Shown: piece by piece, positions 7,691 through 18,511 of the stretch | How the letters are laid out: each line of letters starts with the position of its first letter | Position numbering within the stretch: the stretch's first letter is position 1 | Assembly: GCF_006575665.1 (NCBI RefSeq) | Contig: NZ_CP041253.1 | Location: 3,571,001 to 3,635,000, forward strand | Origin: Echinicola soli | GTDB taxonomy: Bacteria > Bacteroidota > Bacteroidia > Cytophagales > Cyclobacteriaceae | Reading direction: 5' to 3' | DNA: 64,000 bases | Made by a program: the position numbers and the translations under genes | The notes under the pieces: generated by a model | Told to the model about the DNA's origin: nothing | Databases searched by the model: none | The model's input: the letters and a program-made list of their open reading frames with translations, nothing else

Positions 7691-9274
7691 ATGAGAAAAG
7701 AAATACAGCTCAGGCTAAGCCCTGAAGAGGCCTTTGACGAGCGGCGGTTTGAAGCGGCAGTGTGTGAATTTGCGGGTTTGGATGCTGTGAATGATGATGT
7801 AAAAATAAGGGCGATAAAGCGTTCGATAGATGCCAGGGGACGAAAGGTAAAGGTCAATGTAACAGCCGAAATTTTCGTAGACGAAACCCCTCCATCCAGG
7901 ATTACCGCCACTACTGATTATCCCAGTGTAAGTAAAGGAGCTTCTGTGATCATCGTGGGAGCGGGACCAGCGGGGCTTTTTGCAGCGCTTCGCATAATTG
8001 AGCTAGGAGGAAAGCCCATTGTGCTGGAGCGAGGGAAGGATGTGAGGGCACGTCGCCGGGACTTGGCGGCCATCAACAAGGAGCATTATGTCAACCCTGA
8101 ATCCAATTACTGTTTCGGTGAGGGCGGTGCAGGGACTTATTCTGATGGAAAACTCTATACCCGATCAAAAAAGAGAGGTGATGTCAGAAGAATTCTGGAA
8201 ATCATGGTGGCCCATGGGGCACGCGAAGATATTTTGGTGGATGCCCATCCCCACATTGGTACAAACAAACTTCCGCTACTGGTAAGTAAGCTTCGTGAGA
8301 GTATATTACAGGCCGGGGGAGAGATACTCTTTGATACCAAGGTCACGGACTTTATACTGGAAAACGGGGAAATGACCGGAGTGGTAACGGCCGATGGGGA
8401 GCGCATCCTTGGTATCGGAGTGATTTTGGCCACTGGACATTCTGCGAGGGATATTTTTCATTTGCTTCACCAGAAGTCAATTCTTGTGGAGGCAAAACCA
8501 TTTGCATTGGGGGTAAGGGTAGAGCATGACCAGCAGTTGATCGATCAGATACAGTATCATTGCTCCACAGAAAGAGGGGCATACTTACCCGCCTCTTCCT
8601 ATGCCTTGGTGCAGCAAACTGAGTATGAGGGAAAGCAGCGTGGTGTTTTTTCTTTTTGCATGTGTCCTGGCGGATTTATAGTGCCGGCGGCCACATCTCC
8701 AGGTGAGTTGGTGGTGAATGGCATGAGCCCTAGCAGAAGGGACAGTAAATATGCCAACTCAGGTATTGTGGTGGCCGTGGAGCTGGAAGATATTCCCTCG
8801 CAATATCAGATACATGGACCATTGTCAGCGATGATGTTTCAGGCCGATGTAGAAAAAGCTGCGTGGAAATCAGCAGGCAGCACCCAGGTAGCGCCTGCTC
8901 AGCGTCTGACGGATTTTGTAAATGGCAAGGTGAGCCAATCCCTTCTTGATACTTCTTATCAACCGGGACTGGCAGCTGTTAATCTGGCCGAAGAAGTGTT
9001 GCCACCGTTTATTTCAGCGCGATTGAGGCAGGCATTTAAGGGATTTGAGCGGAAAATGAAAGGGTATTTGACCAGTAAAGCCCAAATCGTAGGAGTGGAG
9101 AGCAGGACATCCTCGCCAGTCCGGGTCCCCAGGGACAGACAAAGCTTCGAGCATACGGAGGTAAGTCGGCTTTATCCCTGCGGCGAAGGTGCTGGATATG
9201 CAGGTGGCATTGTTTCTGCTGCCATGGATGGGGAACGTTGTGCAGAAAAACTAATGGAAAAGTATGGCAAATGA
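7691..9274 (+). CDS. FAD-dependent dehydrogenase of the COG2509 family
   Basis: 527 residues. An N-terminal domain of about 90 residues precedes a Rossmann FAD motif, VGAGPAGLFAALRIIELGG. It is followed by the family-specific NYCFGEGGAGTYSDGKL stretch and, near the C-terminus, PCGEGAGYAGGIVSAAMDG, which also contacts FAD. Members are widespread cytoplasmic flavoproteins annotated only as uncharacterised dehydrogenases, so no substrate can be named. The gene starts 88 bases after the tryptophan dioxygenase homologue and overlaps the next gene by 11 bases, so the last two are almost certainly cotranscribed. Confidence 0.9.
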   Translation: MRKEIQLRLSPEEAFDERRFEAAVCEFAGLDAVNDDVKIRAIKRSIDARGRKVKVNVTAEIFVDETPPSRITATTDYPSVSKGASVIIVGAGPAGLFAALRIIELGGKPIVLERGKDVRARRRDLAAINKEHYVNPESNYCFGEGGAGTYSDGKLYTRSKKRGDVRRILEIMVAHGAREDILVDAHPHIGTNKLPLLVSKLRESILQAGGEILFDTKVTDFILENGEMTGVVTADGERILGIGVILATGHSARDIFHLLHQKSILVEAKPFALGVRVEHDQQLIDQIQYHCSTERGAYLPASSYALVQQTEYEGKQRGVFSFCMCPGGFIVPAATSPGELVVNGMSPSRRDSKYANSGIVVAVELEDIPSQYQIHGPLSAMMFQADVEKAAWKSAGSTQVAPAQRLTDFVNGKVSQSLLDTSYQPGLAAVNLAEEVLPPFISARLRQAFKGFERKMKGYLTSKAQIVGVESRTSSPVRVPRDRQSFEHTEVSRLYPCGEGAGYAGGIVSAAMDGERCAEKLMEKYGK

Positions 9275-9644
9275 TGCAAATAAGAAAACCGTAATAATTG
9301 GGGCGACAGGAAACCCTCAGAAATATGCTTTTTTAGCAGCGAAGATGCTCAAGGAGCATGGGCATCGTTATGTCCCATTGAGCATTCATGGTGGAGAAGT
9401 CCTGGGGGAAGATATTCTAGACCTCAAGGAGCAGCCGGCGGTACCTGATGTGCATACGGTGACCATGTATATCAATCCAAGTCATCAACCGGAGTGGGAA
9501 AAGTATATCTTTTCGTTGAAGCCAACGCGTGTGATATTTAATCCTGGCACTGAATATCAGGCATTTAAAGTCCGTTTGGAGCAGGAAGGAATTGAGGCTG
9601 TAGAGGCTTGTACTTTGGTGATGTTAAGGACCGGACAATTTTAG
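9264..9644 (+). CDS. CoA-binding (YccU-type) Rossmann protein
   Basis: 126 residues, the size of single-domain CoA-binding proteins (COG1832). The glycine-rich start KTVIIGATGNPQKYAF and the segment RVIFNPGTEYQAF near residue 90 are typical. Such proteins bind CoA or a nucleotide cofactor; a physiological role is not established. It begins inside the end of the flavoprotein gene (11-base overlap), which suggests translational coupling and a shared process. Confidence 0.85.
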   Translation: MANDANKKTVIIGATGNPQKYAFLAAKMLKEHGHRYVPLSIHGGEVLGEDILDLKEQPAVPDVHTVTMYINPSHQPEWEKYIFSLKPTRVIFNPGTEYQAFKVRLEQEGIEAVEACTLVMLRTGQF

Positions 9645-9742
9645 CGGTTCCAGTCAATTATGAGTGTTGATTTTTTGGGGTTTTATCGCTGTTTTGTGGC
9701 AAAAATGTCGTATTATTAAAGGCTGAAACTGAAATTGAAGAG

Positions 9743-11740
<1,998 letters not shown>

Positions 11741-11769
11741 TTTTAAAGGTTAATATAAATTTAATTTTC

Positions 11770-11790
11770 AGGGGCTATATGCCCCTTTTT
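11770..11790 (+). terminator. rho-independent terminator after gyrB
   Basis: AGGGGC (11770-11775) pairs with GCCCCT (11781-11786) around TATAT, followed by TTTT. It lies 30 bases past the gyrB stop codon. Confidence 0.7.
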
Positions 11791-11917
11791 ACTTATATTA
11801 TTTTCGCATTTTTATCAGTATTTTTCCAGTGCCACATAGATGTAAGATGACAACACTAAAGCGGGAAGTTTTAGGAAGCTTGCGTTACGGGGCATTGGTC
11901 ATTAAAGAGAAAAAATT

Positions 11918-14053
11918 ATGGAGCAGCATACAATGGAGACGTCTGAGAGAGATAAAATTGATATCAAAATCCAAAGTAGTGATTTGATCAGCAGGGATCT
12001 TAGCTGGATCAAATTTAACTACAGGGTGCTCGACCAGTCTCAGAAATTATCGAGGACCATTTTCGAGAAGTTGAAATTTTTGGCGATCACTGCTTCTAAT
12101 CTTGATGAGTTTTTTATGATTAGGGTAGGGTCACTGTACAACTACTTGGATTATGACAAAGAGCGAATTGATTATTCAGGTTTGAGAGAAGATCCTTTTA
12201 AGGCCAAATTAATGGATGATGCCCAAGGGTTTCACTTTGCGCAGCATGATCATTTTCTGCATGAAATATTGCCAAAAACAAAAGAATCGGGATTTGAGCT
12301 CAGCAATGTTCAAAATCTCAACGGTGATGAGCAGGAAATCATCAAGGAGTATTTCTACAAGGCGGTTTATCCTATGTTGACACCAATGGTGTTTGACGGA
12401 TATCATACGTTTCCTATTTTGATGAACAAGCTGTTGATCTTTGGAGTGGTGACCATCAATCCGGGTGATAAAAAAGACAATAGAAAACTCTCTTTCGTAC
12501 AGATTCCTTCTAACATTCCGCGATTCTACGAGATCGAACGTGAGGACGAAATGGTGTATATTCCCATCGAAGAAGTTATCCGCGAGCACATCGTTTCCTT
12601 GTTCAGAAATGTGATTATTGAAAGCATAAACCTCTTTAGAATCATTAGAAACGGGGATTTTACCCTGGAGGAGACAGAGGATATGGATTCCAATTTCCTG
12701 GAGGAAGTAAAGCGAAAGCTCAACGAGCGAAAAACTGGACGTGTGGTAAGGGTAGAGGTGGAAGAAGGCTATAGCAGATGGATGATGAACTTACTGAAAG
12801 ACCGGTGGAATCTCCAAAATGACTCTGTCTTTAAGATCAAAAAAGAGAGCATGCTTGATTTTACTTGTTTTTGGCAGATTATCGGTGACAAGCGCTTTAA
12901 AGACCGTATTCCCCAGCCACCAATGCAAGTGCCGCCATTGAGTTATCCGCTTACTGGGAGCCAGGATATATTCCAGGTGCTAAAGCAAAAAGATGTGCTG
13001 CTGCATCATCCCTATAACAGCATGGAACCCATCATGGACTTGCTGCACAAGGCTGCTGAAGACCCTAGTGTAATGGCGATCAAGATGACCATTTATAGGC
13101 TGGCCAAGAATTCCGGGATCACACAGGCATTGCTTAGGGCAGTAGAAAACGGCAAACACGTGTCGGTACTGTTTGAGGTGAAGGCGCGGTTTGACGAGGA
13201 AAATAACATGCAGGAAGCCAAGCGACTGCAGAAGGCAGGTTGTTTCGTGATCTATGGTGTGAGTAATTTTAAAACCCATACCAAGCTGTTGCTTATTGTA
13301 AAGAAGGATGAAAACAAGGTAACAAGATTCGTACACCTTGGCTCTGGAAATTACAATGAAGATACCTCGAAACTTTATACGGATTTGGGCTTGTTGACGA
13401 CCAACGAAGTGCTGGCCAATGATGTGTCTGAGTTTTTTAATGTAATTACAGGTCATTCAATGCCTTCCAATTATAAAAACCTGATTACAGCACCCCAGGG
13501 AATGCGGAGGCAGCTGATCGAGTTTGTGGAGCATGAAGCAGAGAATGCCAAAAGGGGACTGCCATGTGGAATTGTCATCAAGGTAAACAGCTTGGAAGAC
13601 AGTGAGATTATTTATGCACTTTATCGTGCCAGTCAGAGTGGCGTACCTGTCAAGTTGATTATTCGTGGGATTTGCTGCTTGAGACCGGGAAGAAAAGGGT
13701 TAAGCGAGAACATTGAGGTTTACTCCATCGTCGGGGATTTCTTGGAGCACAGTAGGATATACCATTTCCATAATAACGGCGATTCCAGGACGTATGTGGG
13801 AAGTGCAGATATGATGGTAAGAAGTTTCGAGAAGAGACTGGAGTCACTATTCCGTGTGCAAGATCCATTCCTTGAAAAACAGCTGATGAACATTTTGGCG
13901 TATAACCTAAAGGATAATGTCAATGCCTATATTATGCAAGAGGACGGTTCATATCTGGCCAAATCACCAGAAGAAGGTGAGTCTGAGTTTAATATCCATA
14001 AGGAGTTTTACCGAGTGACACAGGATATTGTCGAAAATGTATCGTTAGTATAA
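11918..14053 (+). CDS. ppk1: polyphosphate kinase 1
   Basis: 711 residues, normal for PPK1. It reversibly moves the terminal phosphate of ATP onto polyphosphate. N-domain signatures RDLSWIKFNYRVLDQ and TASNLDEFFMIRVGS are intact. The two phospholipase-D-like C-domains contain KTHTKLLLIVKK, whose histidine lines up with the autophosphorylated His435 of the E. coli enzyme, plus FVHLGSGNYNEDTSKLYTD and IIRGICCLRPG. ATG codons occur at 11918 and 11933; the first gives the full family N-terminus. It converges on ppx, and the shared terminator overlaps both stop codons, giving a compact synthesis/breakdown pair. Confidence 0.96.
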   Translation: MEQHTMETSERDKIDIKIQSSDLISRDLSWIKFNYRVLDQSQKLSRTIFEKLKFLAITASNLDEFFMIRVGSLYNYLDYDKERIDYSGLREDPFKAKLMDDAQGFHFAQHDHFLHEILPKTKESGFELSNVQNLNGDEQEIIKEYFYKAVYPMLTPMVFDGYHTFPILMNKLLIFGVVTINPGDKKDNRKLSFVQIPSNIPRFYEIEREDEMVYIPIEEVIREHIVSLFRNVIIESINLFRIIRNGDFTLEETEDMDSNFLEEVKRKLNERKTGRVVRVEVEEGYSRWMMNLLKDRWNLQNDSVFKIKKESMLDFTCFWQIIGDKRFKDRIPQPPMQVPPLSYPLTGSQDIFQVLKQKDVLLHHPYNSMEPIMDLLHKAAEDPSVMAIKMTIYRLAKNSGITQALLRAVENGKHVSVLFEVKARFDEENNMQEAKRLQKAGCFVIYGVSNFKTHTKLLLIVKKDENKVTRFVHLGSGNYNEDTSKLYTDLGLLTTNEVLANDVSEFFNVITGHSMPSNYKNLITAPQGMRRQLIEFVEHEAENAKRGLPCGIVIKVNSLEDSEIIYALYRASQSGVPVKLIIRGICCLRPGRKGLSENIEVYSIVGDFLEHSRIYHFHNNGDSRTYVGSADMMVRSFEKRLESLFRVQDPFLEKQLMNILAYNLKDNVNAYIMQEDGSYLAKSPEEGESEFNIHKEFYRVTQDIVENVSLV

Positions 14054-14089
14054 AACAAAAGCCGGAAACTTCCGGCTTTTGTTTTATAC
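14048..14089. terminator. perfect bidirectional terminator shared by ppk1 and ppx
   Basis: Arms of 20 bp (14048-14067 and 14070-14089) are exact reverse complements around a 2-base centre. A GC core (GCCGGAA/TTCCGGC) is flanked by A-rich and T-rich tails, so it acts as a terminator in both directions. It contains the stop codons of both convergent genes. Confidence 0.85.
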
Positions 14090-14965
14090 TTTATTCTTAT
14101 TTCGCTCATAGAGTACATTCATGACACCATCTTTTAGTCCTACATCAGGAACGATCATTCTTCTCGAATGGGCGGCCTCCATTGCGGTAAGGTAAATGGT
14201 AGTCGCGGGGATGACCACATCAGCGCGGTCAGGATTTAGGTTAAGAACATTTATACGTTCTTCAAAAGTAAAAGAAGCCAAGTAAGCCTGAACCTCTTTG
14301 ATTTTATCGAAATCCAGGTAGCGCTTGTTTTTCCTCGGTTTTGATAGTTCAAATACCTTGTTGATATTGCCACCTGTACCGATACAGGTAATGGCATGTT
14401 TTTTATCGATGTTTTCTTGGATAAAGGTCTTCATGGCTTTCCAAACCTTGGGAGATTCTTTATGGTCTAAGGACCTTACAGAGCCAATTTTAAATGATCT
14501 GGAAGCTGTCTTTTGGCGGTTTCGATAAATGTTTAGTTCTGTGCTTCCCCCGCCAACATCGATGTGTAAATATGGTTTTTGGTCGATATAGTTCCAGAGC
14601 GCGATGTTGATCAGGTCTGCTTCTCTGTTACCATCGATGATTTGGATTTTTAGCCCGATATCTTTCTTTACTTCTTGGGCGATCGTTCGACCATTTTCTG
14701 ATTCCCTCATTGCCGATGTGGCGCATACCATGTAATCGTCCACTTCATACAGGTCAATGAGCAATTTGTAAGCTTTCATCAGTTTGATGAATTTCTCCCT
14801 ACTTTCCTCGCTAATCTTTTTGGTATGAAATACATCCTTACCCAGACGAAGGGGAAAACGGACATATTCCAATTTTTTGAAATTAATCTGCTCTTGGTGG
14901 TGGGTGACATGGGTGATTTGGAGCCTAATGGCATTAGACCCAATATCTACTGCTGCTAACTTCAA
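14084..14965 (-). CDS. ppx: Ppx/GppA family exopolyphosphatase
   Basis: 293 residues from a TTG at 14963-14965, giving MKLAAVDIGSNAIRLQ, the usual start of the family. The frame is open to a TTG at 15004, which would add 13 unconserved residues; no ATG is available before residue 60. The actin-like phosphate loops DIGSNAIRLQ and HIDVGGGSTELNIY are present, as is the TCIGTGGNINKVFEL segment. It would shorten polyphosphate or hydrolyse pppGpp. At about 300 residues it is the short, two-domain form. A -7-like box (TAATTTTG) is at 15019-15026. It converges with ppk1. Confidence 0.9.
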   Translation of the reverse strand: MKLAAVDIGSNAIRLQITHVTHHQEQINFKKLEYVRFPLRLGKDVFHTKKISEESREKFIKLMKAYKLLIDLYEVDDYMVCATSAMRESENGRTIAQEVKKDIGLKIQIIDGNREADLINIALWNYIDQKPYLHIDVGGGSTELNIYRNRQKTASRSFKIGSVRSLDHKESPKVWKAMKTFIQENIDKKHAITCIGTGGNINKVFELSKPRKNKRYLDFDKIKEVQAYLASFTFEERINVLNLNPDRADVVIPATTIYLTAMEAAHSRRMIVPDVGLKDGVMNVLYERNKNKV

Positions 14966-15068
14966 ATTTTTCTGGATTAGTGGTTTTGTTAAAGTTAAAA
15001 TCAATAAAATTTCTATCCCAAAATTAGAAATTTTAAAGGAATTACGTTAATGAATTTTTGATTTGAAG

Positions 15069-15278
15069 TTATTTTTTACGAGATATTGCCAATAATATAA
15101 TACCTCCCGCGATAGCGATGCCTCCTGCATAGGGCGGCCAGCCAATGTTGTTTTCTTCGGTTTTGTTTAATTTTAAAGGCCCTGCGTCAATGACGGTTTC
15201 TTCCGTTTTGAATGAAAATCCAGTAAAAATAAACATGGCAATGCCAATGATGATGAGAATTATTCCTGTTAATTTCAT
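15069..15278 (-). CDS. small two-helix membrane protein, unknown function
   Basis: 69 residues from the ATG at 15276-15278; a TTG nine bases upstream is also open. The two hydrophobic segments are LTGIILIIIGIAMFIFTGF (residues 3-21) and AGGIAIAGGIILLAIS near the C-terminus, ending in RKK. Between them lies a polar linker of about 30 residues. No recognised domain. It stands alone between ppx and terC on the same strand. Similar tiny proteins are common in Bacteroidota; the open frame, membrane pattern and basic tail make it likely real. Confidence 0.65.
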   Translation of the reverse strand: MKLTGIILIIIGIAMFIFTGFSFKTEETVIDAGPLKLNKTEENNIGWPPYAGGIAIAGGIILLAISRKK

Positions 15279-15341
15279 GACAAACAATTTGAATACACGC
15301 TTACCATAACAAAAAACTTACCAAACCAACTTATCATGTCA

Positions 15342-16334
15342 TTAATTACTGGGTGATGAGGATTGTTTTTTGACCCTGTACCTGTAAAGCGAAAGGATGA
15401 TGCAAAAAGCTAAAATTAGTCCTACTACCATTAGAGATAGAACACTAGGAAAATGATAAATGGGGGCAATGACCATTTTGATGCCAATAAAAACCAGTAT
15501 AAAGGCCAGCCCGTGTTTCAGGTAATGGAACATGTCAAATGCTCCCGCCAGTAGAAAGTACAAAGCCCTTAAGCCAAGAATGGCAAAAATATTAGAGGTA
15601 TAGAGAATAACAGGATCTTTGGACACGGCAAAGATCGCAGGGATGCTGTCCACTGCAAATAACAGGTCTGTAAATTCAATGACTGCCACTACCACAAGCA
15701 ATTGCGTTGCATAGCGCTTTCCATTGATCCGGGTAAAGAATCGGTCACCGTGAAAATTAGGATCCACCTTGAATAGCTTATGGATAAGCTGTGTGCCTAT
15801 AGAATTGGAATAGTCATCAGATTCTTCTTTCTCCGGTTGCCAGGATTTCCAGCCTGCATAGATGAGGAAACCTCCAAAAAGGGTCATGACCACGTTAATT
15901 TCTACAGTTTGGCCGGCCAATTGAATAGGAGGAAGGTAGCTGAGCTCAATAAGCGTGACCCCGAAGAAAATGAAAATAGCCCGCATGAAAATAGCACCCA
16001 ATATACCGTAAAATAGGACTTTGTGCTGGTAAGCATCCGGGACTTTGAAAAACCTGAACACCATGATAAAGACAAAAAGATTGTCGACACTCAGTGCTTT
16101 CTCGATGAGGAAGGCCGTATAATATTGGGAGGCTTTTTCCATCCCCATATCGAAATAGATATACCCTCCAAAAAGTACTCCCAGGCCAATCCACATCACC
16201 GACCATTTGAGAGCTTCTTTGATGGTGACCTTATGTGATTTTTTATTGAATATAAAGAGGTCTACCAGTAGCAGTCCAATGATCAGAATGCCAAAAATGA
16301 TTAAAGTAGTGCTTTCTTGTTGGATGTATTTCAC
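15342..16334 (-). CDS. TerC family integral membrane protein (Alx type)
   Basis: 330 residues from the GTG at 16332-16334 (MKYIQQESTTLIIFG). The frame extends to a TTG at 16385, but that TTG is the -33 element of a good promoter whose -7 box is also inside the extension, so the extension should not be transcribed. About nine membrane helices. The hallmark acidic motifs are present: FLIEKALSVDNLFVF (about residue 92) and FTDLLFAVDSIPAIFAVS (about residue 210). TerC/Alx proteins are linked to tellurite resistance and, more recently, to manganese export and pH response. The metal role here is inferred from family only. Confidence 0.92.
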   Translation of the reverse strand: MKYIQQESTTLIIFGILIIGLLLVDLFIFNKKSHKVTIKEALKWSVMWIGLGVLFGGYIYFDMGMEKASQYYTAFLIEKALSVDNLFVFIMVFRFFKVPDAYQHKVLFYGILGAIFMRAIFIFFGVTLIELSYLPPIQLAGQTVEINVVMTLFGGFLIYAGWKSWQPEKEESDDYSNSIGTQLIHKLFKVDPNFHGDRFFTRINGKRYATQLLVVVAVIEFTDLLFAVDSIPAIFAVSKDPVILYTSNIFAILGLRALYFLLAGAFDMFHYLKHGLAFILVFIGIKMVIAPIYHFPSVLSLMVVGLILAFCIILSLYRYRVKKQSSSPSN

Positions 16335-16356
16335 AAGTTTATAGGGATTTGAACTG

Positions 16357-16385
16357 CAAAAATAGCTGATTTTCCCGTATGTCAA
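16357..16385 (-). promoter_or_regulatory. Bacteroidota-type promoter of terC
   Basis: On the minus strand TTG (16383-16385), an 18-base spacer and TATTTTTG (16357-16364) match TTG/TAnnTTTG. Transcription would begin near 16352, about 18 bases before the GTG start. Confidence 0.55.
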
Positions 16386-16396
16386 TATACTTTTCC

Positions 16397-18184
16397 TTAC
16401 TTATCAAAAGGAAAAAATATTGGAATGCAAAATGTTGCAATAATCCAGAATAGGATGTTTAGCGGTGTTCCTACCTTCAAATAATCAGTGAACTTGTAAT
16501 TGCCCGGCGTATAGATCATAGTGTTGGTCTGATAGCCCATTGGGGTCATAAAACTCAATGAAGCGGCGAAGGTCACCGCCATCAGGAAAGGACGGTCACT
16601 GACGTCCAGTGCTGAGGCAATACTGATAGCAATAGGAGCCAATAAGGCAGCGGTGGCGTTATTTGACATGATATTGGTCGAAAGAAAAGTCACCAAGAAA
16701 ACCACGCTCATGATAGTTCTAGGGCCAAAATTCCCTAATTGTTCCACTAGAGTAGTGGCGAGGAGATTGGCAGCTCCTGTTTTTTCCAATGCTGTTCCCA
16801 TGGATAAAATACCAGCCAGCATAAAGAGCACTTTCCAGTCCACAGAGCGGTATGCGTCCTCAGCACTGATTGATTTAAACAAGATGAGCAAAACCACCCC
16901 GAAAATCGCCGCAATCGGAATGGGCAACAGCTTAAATGCCGCTACCGTAATGACTGCTGCTACAATGAAAATTGTAAAGGCGATTTTTTTCCAGACCATT
17001 CGGGGCGAGGTATCCTCAGAAATAATCAACAGACTGTCATTTCCTTTGAGCTGATCGACCATTTCTTCATCTCCGCGGACGAGTAAGACGTCACCCGCAG
17101 ATATTTTGGTGTTTTTTAGCTTTGTGTGCAGGATGTCATTACGGTGCCTGATGGCCAAAACAGTGAGACCTGGGTACGTCCTTCTAAAATCAATGGATTT
17201 CACCGTATTGTTGATCAGGCTGGAATTGGGAGGGACCACCATTTCGTAAAGTTTATGGCCTTGCGAACGGAAATCCTCATCCTTTAGCTTAAGGTCTATT
17301 TTAAGTTCGATTCCCTGGATATTTCTGATTTGGGTGAGCGTGTCTTTATCACATCGAACCCGGATGGTGTCCTCCTCCCGGATCACGGTATATTTATAAG
17401 CATTGATTACTTCACCGGTCTTCCGGATGACTTGGATAGGATCCATATTGTAGTCAGTGAATAACCTTGACATTTTGATGGATTTGCCTGTATCTTCAAA
17501 TTTTTTGGTGACAAATATCTCGGTGATATAATCTCCCATGTCAAATGTCTCAGAAATATTGCGTGAGGGCTGCCTTTTTGGGATTAGCCATTGGCCTATG
17601 ATCATCATATAGGCAATCCCTGTGGCCAGAAAGATGAGGCCCATTCCACTCATTTCGAAAATCCCGAAAGGTTTGGCGCCATGGCTTTGTGCAATGCCGC
17701 TTACAAGGATATTCGTACTTGTCCCCAGCAGGGTGCAGACGCCTCCCATTAGTGCTCCAAAAGAAAGTGGCATTAGGAGTTTGGAGGGAGCGATTCCGGT
17801 ATCTTTAGCGATTTTTAGCACAGTAGGCATCAGAAGGGCAACGACAGCAGTGTCATTTATGAAAGCTGATAAAACCCCCGAAAAGACCATTAGCGTAAAC
17901 ATAAATGCGTATTCATTCTTTCTTCCCATCCGGAGAAATAGAATATTGATGGTGTTCAGGGAGCCTGTCCTGAATACCGCTGCGCTGATCACAAACATGG
18001 CACCAACAGTAATGGTGGCCGGATTACTAAATCCCGCCACTCCTTCTTCAAAAGTAAGGATACCGGTGACCATAAAAGCCAACATGACCATGATCGAAAC
18101 CGTGTCAATAGACCATTTTTCAGAAAGAAACAAGACCATTGCGACACCAATGATCGAGAGTACTGTTATGATTTCGGGTGTCAT
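16397..18184 (-). CDS. SLC13/DASS-type permease with two RCK_C domains
   Basis: 595 residues. Two membrane halves flank a cytoplasmic insert. The first half carries AFINDTAVVALLMPTVL and GALMGGVCTLLGTSTNILV. The second has LSTNIMSNNATAALLAPIA and FMTPMGYQTNTMIYTPGNY. These paired SNT/NNT-type motifs are typical of the divalent anion:sodium symporter superfamily. The middle (about residues 215-390) holds two TrkA-C-like domains, as in YfbS-type proteins. The likely substrate is sulfate or a dicarboxylate, not decided by sequence. The DUF202 gene ends only 3 bases before it, so the two form an operon. Confidence 0.88.
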   Translation of the reverse strand: MTPEIITVLSIIGVAMVLFLSEKWSIDTVSIMVMLAFMVTGILTFEEGVAGFSNPATITVGAMFVISAAVFRTGSLNTINILFLRMGRKNEYAFMFTLMVFSGVLSAFINDTAVVALLMPTVLKIAKDTGIAPSKLLMPLSFGALMGGVCTLLGTSTNILVSGIAQSHGAKPFGIFEMSGMGLIFLATGIAYMMIIGQWLIPKRQPSRNISETFDMGDYITEIFVTKKFEDTGKSIKMSRLFTDYNMDPIQVIRKTGEVINAYKYTVIREEDTIRVRCDKDTLTQIRNIQGIELKIDLKLKDEDFRSQGHKLYEMVVPPNSSLINNTVKSIDFRRTYPGLTVLAIRHRNDILHTKLKNTKISAGDVLLVRGDEEMVDQLKGNDSLLIISEDTSPRMVWKKIAFTIFIVAAVITVAAFKLLPIPIAAIFGVVLLILFKSISAEDAYRSVDWKVLFMLAGILSMGTALEKTGAANLLATTLVEQLGNFGPRTIMSVVFLVTFLSTNIMSNNATAALLAPIAISIASALDVSDRPFLMAVTFAASLSFMTPMGYQTNTMIYTPGNYKFTDYLKVGTPLNILFWIIATFCIPIFFPFDK

Positions 18185-18187
18185 AAA

Positions 18188-18463
18188 TTACATTTTAGCA
18201 TAATGGCCCCTTTTAATTTTTCTTCTGATTGTGAAAAAATTAATGAACCCAACAATTAAAAATACGACACTAATTCCAAATGAAATATAACCAAGGCCTT
18301 TTATATTTTGTAGGTCCTCGACCTTGACCAAGGCTGTGCCACTGACCAAAAAATACAAGCTGGTTCGAATATAGGAAAGAAGTGTTCGGTTATTTGCCAA
18401 TTTAGTTCGCTGGCGCGCCAGATAATCTCTTACTATTAATTCATTTTCAGATTCTTTTTCCAT
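18188..18463 (-). CDS. DUF202 (YidH-like) small membrane protein
   Basis: 91 residues with a soluble N-terminus and two membrane segments. The family motif RDYLARQRTKLANNRTLLSY followed by IRTSLYFLVSGTAL is clear. Function unknown in any organism. It is the first gene of a two-gene unit with the SLC13-type permease (3-base gap) and is divergent from the DUF3078 gene, with 48 bases between the two starts. Confidence 0.88.
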   Translation of the reverse strand: MEKESENELIVRDYLARQRTKLANNRTLLSYIRTSLYFLVSGTALVKVEDLQNIKGLGYISFGISVVFLIVGFINFFTIRRKIKRGHYAKM

Positions 18464-18511
18464 AATTTTGGAGCGTATATTTATATTAATATCATAATAA
18501 ATCTATCAAAA

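Noticed and set aside
17622..18203. 193-codon open frame antisense to the SLC13-type permease
   Set aside because: It mirrors a clearly coding membrane protein; long antisense frames are common opposite hydrophobic coding sequence.
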